A model generated the notes under the pieces. That model was given only the letters and a program-made list of their open reading frames with translations. It was not told where the DNA came from and did not search any database. Positions 6,841 through 11,664 of a stretch of 11,664 nucleotides of DNA are shown here, piece by piece. The stretch spans positions 1 through 11,664 of the forward strand of contig RFJD01000027.1 of NCBI GenBank assembly GCA_003695015.1. The letters are read 5' to 3'. The position numbers and the translations under genes were made by a program. Positions within the stretch are counted from its first letter, which is position 1, and each line of letters begins with the position of its first letter. The DNA is from Verrucomicrobiota bacterium (lineage in GTDB: Bacteria; Verrucomicrobiota; Verrucomicrobiia; Limisphaerales; J093).

Positions 6841-8889
6841 ATGGCCAACGGCAACGGAAACAACCGCACTTCACCGGAACGCCGCCCCCGCATCGGCTTC
6901 TATGTCTGCCATTGCGGCGTGAACATCGCCGGGACCGTCGATTGCGCCGAGGTGGCGCGCTACGTCGGCACCCTTCCCGGCGTCGTGCTCTCCCGCGATT
7001 ACAAGTACATGTGCTCGGATCCCGGGCAGGAACTCATCCAAAAGGACATCGCCGAGTATAAACTCGAGCGGGTCGTGGTGGCCTCCTGCTCGCCCCTATT
7101 GCACGAGCACACCTTCCGCACGGCGGTCGAAAAAGGCGGCCTCAACCCGTTCTTCTTCCACATGGTCAACATCCGCGAGCACAACTCGTGGGTGCACACC
7201 GACCGCGCCGAGGCCACCGCCAAGGCCAGGGACTTGGCGCGCGCGGCCATCGAACGGGTCGCCCGCCACAAGCCACTCGAAACCAAGCGCGTTCCCATCA
7301 AGCCGGTGACCCTCATCGTGGGCGGCGGCATCGCGGGGATCCACGCCGCCCTCACCCTGGCCAATGCCGGCAAGCAGGTCATCTTGGTCGAACGCGAGCC
7401 CACCATCGGCGGCCACATGGCCAAGTTCGACAAAACCTTCCCCACGCTCGACTGCGCCGCCTGCATCCTCACGCCGAAGATGTCGGCGGTGGGCGCCCAT
7501 CCCAACATCCGCCTGCTCACCTACTCGGAGGTCGTCAAGGTGGATGGCTTCGTGGGCAACTACAAGGTCACCATCCGCCGCAAGCCTCGGTACATCGACG
7601 AAGAAAAGTGCGTCGGCTGCCAGGACTGCATCTCCGCCTGCGTGTTCAAACAGCCGAAGTTCACCGACGAGTTCAACGAGGGCCTGGGCAAGCGCAAACC
7701 CGTTTACATCCCCTTCCCGCAAGCCACGCCGCAGGTCGTTGCCATCGACTCCAACGTCTGCCTCAACTTCCGCAACGGACCGGACGGCTCGCGGGTCGTC
7801 TCCGACAAGTGCAAAAAGACCTGCGTCGAAGCCTGCGGTGACCGCAACGCCATCGACTTCACCCAGAAGGAACGCTTCGAGGAGATCGAGGTCGGGACCA
7901 TCATCGTGGCCACCGGCTTTCAGGCTTTCGATGCGAAACGGCTGCCGGCCTACGGCTATGGCCGTTATCCGAATGTCTTCACTGCGTTGGAGGTCGAGCG
8001 GATGGTCAATGCCTCCGGCCCGACCGGCGGTCACGTGGTGCTCCGGGACGGCAAGACCGAGCCGAAGACCGTGGGCATCATCCACTGCGTCGGTTCCCGC
8101 GACAAGAAGACCAACCGCTGGTGCTCCCGGGTCTGCTGCATGTATTCGATGAAGCTGGCCCACCTCATCAAGGAGCACACCCACGCCGAGGTTTACAACT
8201 TCTACATCGACATCCGCACCCCGGGCAAAGGCTACGAGGAGTTCTACAACCAGCTTCTCGATGAAGGAGTGCACTTCGTCCGCGGTCGGGTGGGCGAGGT
8301 GACCGACTGGGCCATCACCCCCGAGGAGGAAGGCAAGCTGGTCATCCGCGTCGAGGACACGCTGGCCGGGGTTGTCCGCCGCATTCCGGTGGACATGGTG
8401 GTGCTGGCCACCGGATTGGAGCCGCGGTCCGATGCCCAGGAGGTGCGGCGCTTGTTCAACATGAGCTGCGGCAGCGAGGGTTTCTTCCTCGAACGACACC
8501 CCAAGCTGGCGCCGGTCAGCACCTTCAACGACGGGGTGTACATCGCCGGCGCCTGCCAGGGGCCCAAGGACATCCCTGACACCGTGGCCCAGGCCGGCGC
8601 CGCCGCCGCCGAGGCCCTGAGCCTCATCGACAAGGGCTACGTGGAGCAGGAACCCAACACCGCCTTCGTGCTCGAAGACGAGTGCTCGGGCTGCAAGTCC
8701 TGCATCCCGCTCTGTCCCTACAGCGCCATTCAGTTCGACGACGCCCGCGGCAAGGCCGTCATCAACGAAGCCCTGTGCAAGGGCTGCGGCACCTGCGTGG
8801 GCTCGTGTCCGTCGGGTTCGATCGTTCAGAACCTGTTCGACGACGAGGAGATCTTCAGCGAGATCGAAGGAGTGTTGGCTTATGAATAA
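6841..8889 (+). CDS. hdrA: Heterodisulfide reductase subunit A, bifurcating FAD/iron-sulfur protein
   Basis: A 682-residue HdrA. In order it has: an N-terminal cluster domain (CHCGVNI, C23/C25, with C58 and C83); an FAD-binding Rossmann motif GGGIAG (161-166), with VEREPTIGGHMAKF and TLDCAACILTPKM; an inserted ferredoxin domain (C257, C260, C263, C267 and then C307, C324, C328, C332); a second dinucleotide-binding part with the HdrA-specific cysteines C416, C428, C432 and C433; and a C-terminal two-cluster ferredoxin (C615, C618, C621, C625; C646, C649, C652, C656). These would support six [4Fe-4S] clusters and one FAD, as in the methanogen HdrA that splits electrons between ferredoxin and HdrB. 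GGAGG at 6828-6832 lies 8 bases before the ATG. The first 15 residues are a hydrophilic Asn/Gly/Arg tail. The gene overlaps mvhD by 8 bases. No NADH-binding partner gene is seen, so hydrogenase input via MvhD is the likely electron source. Confidence 0.96.
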   Translation: MANGNGNNRTSPERRPRIGFYVCHCGVNIAGTVDCAEVARYVGTLPGVVLSRDYKYMCSDPGQELIQKDIAEYKLERVVVASCSPLLHEHTFRTAVEKGGLNPFFFHMVNIREHNSWVHTDRAEATAKARDLARAAIERVARHKPLETKRVPIKPVTLIVGGGIAGIHAALTLANAGKQVILVEREPTIGGHMAKFDKTFPTLDCAACILTPKMSAVGAHPNIRLLTYSEVVKVDGFVGNYKVTIRRKPRYIDEEKCVGCQDCISACVFKQPKFTDEFNEGLGKRKPVYIPFPQATPQVVAIDSNVCLNFRNGPDGSRVVSDKCKKTCVEACGDRNAIDFTQKERFEEIEVGTIIVATGFQAFDAKRLPAYGYGRYPNVFTALEVERMVNASGPTGGHVVLRDGKTEPKTVGIIHCVGSRDKKTNRWCSRVCCMYSMKLAHLIKEHTHAEVYNFYIDIRTPGKGYEEFYNQLLDEGVHFVRGRVGEVTDWAITPEEEGKLVIRVEDTLAGVVRRIPVDMVVLATGLEPRSDAQEVRRLFNMSCGSEGFFLERHPKLAPVSTFNDGVYIAGACQGPKDIPDTVAQAGAAAAEALSLIDKGYVEQEPNTAFVLEDECSGCKSCIPLCPYSAIQFDDARGKAVINEALCKGCGTCVGSCPSGSIVQNLFDDEEIFSEIEGVLAYE

Positions 8890-9415
8890 AGAGTGGCAGC
8901 CGCGGCTGGTGGCTTTTTTCTGCAACTGGTGCACTTACACCGCCGCTGACTTGGCGGGCGTGTCCCGCCTCAAATACGCTCCCAACGTCCGCGTCATCCG
9001 GGTCATGTGCTCGGGGCGCGTGGATCCGCAGTTCATCCTGGACGCTCTCGCCAAGGGCGCCGACGGCGTCCTGGTGGGCGGTTGCCATCCGGGTGATTGC
9101 CACTATGTCGAAGGCAACTACAAAATGCTGCGCCGGTACCACCTCCTCAAACGAATGCTCAAAGACATGGGCATCGAGGAGCAGCGGGTCCGGCTCGAGT
9201 GGATCTCGGCGGCCGAGGGACACAAGGTCCGCCAGGTCGTCAACGAGATGACCGAGCAGCTTCGCGCCCTGGGCCCCTTGGGTCTGCCGCAGAAGTTCGA
9301 GGAATGGGACCGCGAGGTCGAACGGCTGGCGGCCGACGTTCATGCCCGGGAGGCCGCGGACGCCGCCGCCGCCTGCGCCGGCCGTACGAGCGCTGAGGAG
9401 GTGACCCATGCCTAA
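8882..9415 (+). CDS. mvhD: MvhD, [2Fe-2S] linker between hydrogenase and HdrA
   Basis: A 177-residue small iron-sulfur protein of the MvhD/FlpD family. Candidate [2Fe-2S] ligands are C14 and C17 (FFCNWCTYTAAD), C43 (VMCSGRVDP), and C68/C73 (GGCHPGDCHY). In the Hdr-Mvh complex MvhD passes electrons from MvhG to the FAD of HdrA, which fits its place between hdrA and mvhG. The start overlaps the end of hdrA (ATGAATAA), and AAGGAG at 8867-8872 lies 9 bases upstream. The conserved core ends at about residue 135. A further 40 or so residues, charged and then Ala-rich (EEWDREVERLAADVHAREA), form a probable helical tail longer than my recollection of the archaeal protein, which is near 140 residues. 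Confidence 0.93.
   Translation: MNKEWQPRLVAFFCNWCTYTAADLAGVSRLKYAPNVRVIRVMCSGRVDPQFILDALAKGADGVLVGGCHPGDCHYVEGNYKMLRRYHLLKRMLKDMGIEEQRVRLEWISAAEGHKVRQVVNEMTEQLRALGPLGLPQKFEEWDREVERLAADVHAREAADAAAACAGRTSAEEVTHA
9396..9401 (+). promoter_or_regulatory. Strong Shine-Dalgarno AGGAGG of mvhG
   Basis: AGGAGG lies 6 bases before the mvhG ATG, inside the last codons of mvhD. It is the best ribosome binding site in the window and fixes the mvhG start at 9408. Confidence 0.8.
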
Positions 9416-10394
9416 GCCCAAAGTCGCCTTTTACTGGTGCGCCTCCTGCGGAGGCTGCGAGGAGACGGTGGTGGACCTGGCCGAGGACATTCTCGGCGTG
9501 GTCGAGAAAGTGGACATCGTCCTCTGGCCGGTGGCGATGGACTTCAAGTACAAGGACGTCGAGGCCATGGAGGACGGCTCGATCTTCGCCACCTTGATCA
9601 ACGGCGCGATCCGCACCTCCGAGCAGGAGCACTTGGCGCAGTTGCTGCGCCGCAAGAGCCGGTACTTGATCGCCTACGGCGCTTGCGCGCAAATGGGCGG
9701 CATTCCGGCCTTGGCCAACCAGTTCCCCCGCGAGCAGGTGCTGCGGTTCAACTACGAGGAGGCGCCGTCGGTGGACAATCCGTCCAAGACGCGCCCCCAG
9801 ACCGTGGTCGAGGACAACGGTCGGCGGCCCCGGTTGCCGGCCTTCCGGAACGTGGTCCGCACCCTGGACCAAGTGGTGGACGTGGACTATTTCATCCCGG
9901 GTTGTCCGCCCACGCCCAACCTGACCAAGGCCGCCTTCGACGCCCTCCTGAGCGGCAACCTGCCGCCCAAGGGCAGCGTCATCGCGCCGGACGTGGCGCT
10001 CTGCCATGAATGCCCGCGCAAGGCCAGCAAGCCGACGGACGTGGCGTTCACGCAGTTCACGCGGCCGCATCTGACCCTGGCCGACCCCGGGAAGTGCTTC
10101 TTGGCGCAGGGCTTGGTCTGCATGGGGCCGGCCACCCGCTCGGGTTGCCAGGCGGCCTGCATCAACGGCAACATGCCCTGCACCGGATGTTTCGGCCCGA
10201 CTTCCCGCGTGCGCGATCACGGCGCCAAAATGCTTTCCTCTCTCAGCGCCAATGTCGCCGCCCGCGACGAGCAGGGCATCCGGCAGATACTCGACGGCAT
10301 CCCGGATCCCGTCGGCACCTTCTACCGGTACGGCATGGCCCGGAGCATCCTGCGCCGCCGGGTTGACCTCGGGGTGAACGGCAACGGACACTGA
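9408..10394 (+). CDS. mvhG: [NiFe] hydrogenase small subunit MvhG (group 3c type)
   Basis: A 328-residue small subunit. It begins KVAFYWCASCGGCEE, with C14 and C17 as proximal-cluster ligands, joined by C93 (YGACAQMGG) and C166 (FIPGCPPTPN). The C-terminal half has C199 and C202 (CHECPRKA), C230, C238, C247, C251, C258 and C261 (NMPCTGCFGP). These would supply two more [4Fe-4S] clusters, three in all, forming the wire from the Ni-Fe site to MvhD. There is no twin-arginine signal peptide, so the hydrogenase is cytoplasmic, as expected of methyl-viologen-reducing (F420-non-reducing) group 3c enzymes. The sequence from MDFKYKDVEAMEDGSI to SEQEHLAQLLRRKS is typical of the bacterial forms. It overlaps mvhD by 8 bases and has a strong Shine-Dalgarno. 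The extreme C-terminus (VNGNGH) is a short polar tail. Confidence 0.94.
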   Translation: MPKPKVAFYWCASCGGCEETVVDLAEDILGVVEKVDIVLWPVAMDFKYKDVEAMEDGSIFATLINGAIRTSEQEHLAQLLRRKSRYLIAYGACAQMGGIPALANQFPREQVLRFNYEEAPSVDNPSKTRPQTVVEDNGRRPRLPAFRNVVRTLDQVVDVDYFIPGCPPTPNLTKAAFDALLSGNLPPKGSVIAPDVALCHECPRKASKPTDVAFTQFTRPHLTLADPGKCFLAQGLVCMGPATRSGCQAACINGNMPCTGCFGPTSRVRDHGAKMLSSLSANVAARDEQGIRQILDGIPDPVGTFYRYGMARSILRRRVDLGVNGNGH

Positions 10395-10413
10395 TCGCCG
10401 ACCAGCAAGCACC

Positions 10414-11664
10414 ATGGACAAGGCAACGCAACAGGCTTTCAACGAAGGCAACCTCCGCGCCAACGCCGCCTACCAGGCCGCCCGGCGCAACATCACCATC
10501 GACCCCATCACCCGCCTCGAGGGTCATGGGAAGATCGACATCTACCTCGACGACAAGGGGGACGTGGAGCGCGCCTACATGCAGGTGCCCGAGCTGCGCG
10601 GATTCGAGGTCTTCAGCCTCGGCCGACCGGCGGAGGACATGCCCCAAATCACCAGCCGCATCTGCGGGGTCTGCCCCACCGCCCACCACATGGCCTCCAC
10701 GAAGTGTCTCGACGACCTTTACCAAGTCGAGCCCACCCCCGCCGGCCGCAAAATCCGCGAGCTGGTTTACAACACCTTCGTGCTCGAGGACCATGCCCTG
10801 CATTTCTACGTGCTGGGCGGACCGGACTTCGTCGTCGGGCCGGAGGCGCCGCCGGCCGAGCGAAACATCCTCGGTGTCATCGGCAAGGTCGGGGTCGAGG
10901 CCGGCAAACGGGTCATCGCCACCCGCAAACGCCTCCGGGAGTTGATCGCCTACTTCGGCGGCAAGGTGGTCCATCCGGTCCTCGGCCTGCCCGGCGGCGT
11001 CAGCAAGGGCCTGAAGCCCGAGGACCTGCCGGCCTTCCAGCAGCTCGCCAGGGACGGAGTCGAGTTCGCCGAGTGGACGCTCCAGATCTTCAAGGACGTC
11101 GTGTTGGCCAACCCGGACTACGTCGCGATGATCACCTCCGACACGTTCACCCATCGCACCTGCTACATGGGCATGGTGGACGAGCAGAACCGGGTCAACT
11201 TCTACGACGGCCTGCTGCGGGTGGTGGACTGCGAGGGGCGCGAGGTCTGCAAGTTCTCCGCCCGTGAGTACCTCGACCACGTCGGCGAACACGTCGAGCC
11301 GTGGAGTTACATGAAGTTCACGTTCCTCCGGAAGCGCGGCTGGACCGACTTCACCGAGGGGCCGGAAACGGCGATCTACGGCGTCGGCCCCTTGGCGCGA
11401 CTCAACGCGGCGGACGGCATGGCTACGCCCAAGGCCCAGGCCGCTTACGAGGAGTTCTTCAAAACTCTGGGCGGCAAGCCGGTCCACCACACGCTCGCCA
11501 CCCATTGGGCTCGCGTCATCGAGATGATCTATGCCGCCGAGCGAATGCAGGAACTGGTGAACGACCCCGACATCACCAGCCCGGAGGTGCGCCGGGTTCC
11601 CACCGCCACGCCCACCGAAGGCATGGGCGTGGTCGAGGCCCCGCGGGGCACCCTCTTCCACCAC
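10414..11664 (+). CDS. mvhA: [NiFe] hydrogenase large subunit MvhA (group 3c type), 3' end cut off
   Basis: An ATG at 10414, 19 bases after mvhG, opens a frame of 417 codons with no stop before the right edge. The core begins NITIDPITRLEGHGKIDIYL (E36 in RLEGHG), followed by the L1 motif RICGVCPTAHH with C84 and C87, two of the four Ni-Fe ligands. Later landmarks are FVLEDHALHFY, HPVLGLPGGVSKGL, and near the edge TEGMGVVEAPRGTLFHH, a standard large-subunit signature. The second ligand motif (DPCxxC) and the protease-cleaved tail lie beyond the window. The protein oxidises H2 in the cytoplasm and passes electrons to MvhG. About 27 residues precede the usual family start and look like an unconserved extension; no Shine-Dalgarno is seen. 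An in-frame later start is unlikely because the next Met codons lie inside the conserved core. Maturation genes, if present, are outside the window. Confidence 0.93.
   Translation, partial: MDKATQQAFNEGNLRANAAYQAARRNITIDPITRLEGHGKIDIYLDDKGDVERAYMQVPELRGFEVFSLGRPAEDMPQITSRICGVCPTAHHMASTKCLDDLYQVEPTPAGRKIRELVYNTFVLEDHALHFYVLGGPDFVVGPEAPPAERNILGVIGKVGVEAGKRVIATRKRLRELIAYFGGKVVHPVLGLPGGVSKGLKPEDLPAFQQLARDGVEFAEWTLQIFKDVVLANPDYVAMITSDTFTHRTCYMGMVDEQNRVNFYDGLLRVVDCEGREVCKFSAREYLDHVGEHVEPWSYMKFTFLRKRGWTDFTEGPETAIYGVGPLARLNAADGMATPKAQAAYEEFFKTLGGKPVHHTLATHWARVIEMIYAAERMQELVNDPDITSPEVRRVPTATPTEGMGVVEAPRGTLFHH

Noticed and set aside
6847..10388. The 12-mer AACGGCAACGGA occurs at the start of hdrA (6847) and the end of mvhG (10377)
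   Set aside because: Both encode short Asn-Gly-Asn-Gly-type tails, and two copies in separate coding tails are best explained by low-complexity linker sequence, not a functional repeat.
1..11664. tRNA or rRNA genes, CRISPR arrays, insertion sequences, attachment sites
   Set aside because: No repeat-spacer pattern, transposase-like frame, terminal inverted repeats or RNA-gene signature was seen on reading both strands.

Overview
The window is GC-rich bacterial DNA, about two-thirds G+C by eye, with short intergenic gaps. All genes read on the plus strand except a partial one at the left edge. A lineage such as Verrucomicrobiota (Limisphaerales-like) or Planctomycetota is the best guess. The basis is a secreted DUF1080-type (3-keto-disaccharide hydrolase) protein at the left edge, a secreted glycosidase-like TIM-barrel protein, and a cupredoxin/carboxypeptidase-regulatory-like protein. 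No marker gene fixes the taxonomy, so this is inference.

Left part (1-5035), apparently unlinked functions. The 5' end of a DUF1080-type gene runs off the left edge on the minus strand (1-135). A divergent exported glycosidase-like protein follows (278-1885). Next come an exported protein with a plastocyanin-like module plus a small beta-sandwich repeat (1977-2705) and a 760-residue RND/MMPL-type membrane exporter (about 2753-5035).

Middle (5036-5352): a non-coding gap of about 317 bases with a locally AT-richer patch. It ends in a 16-bp hairpin (5285-5327) 25 bases ahead of the next gene. This is the likely promoter and leader of the operon that follows.

Right part (5353-11664): a tightly packed six-gene operon, hdrC-hdrB-hdrA-mvhD-mvhG-mvhA. 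The last gene is cut by the right edge and is recovered here by direct reading. The junctions are a 3-nt gap, an 18-nt gap, two identical 8-nt overlaps and a 19-nt gap. Together the genes encode a bacterial version of the HdrABC-MvhADG electron-bifurcating complex. The [NiFe] hydrogenase MvhAG would take electrons from H2 and pass them through the [2Fe-2S] protein MvhD to the FAD of HdrA. There the electrons would be split between a low-potential acceptor (ferredoxin) and HdrB, which carries two CCG modules for noncubane [4Fe-4S] clusters. All cluster-binding motifs expected for HdrA, HdrB, HdrC and MvhG can be seen. In methanogens the HdrB substrate is CoM-S-S-CoB; the physiological acceptor in this organism is unknown and is the main open question.
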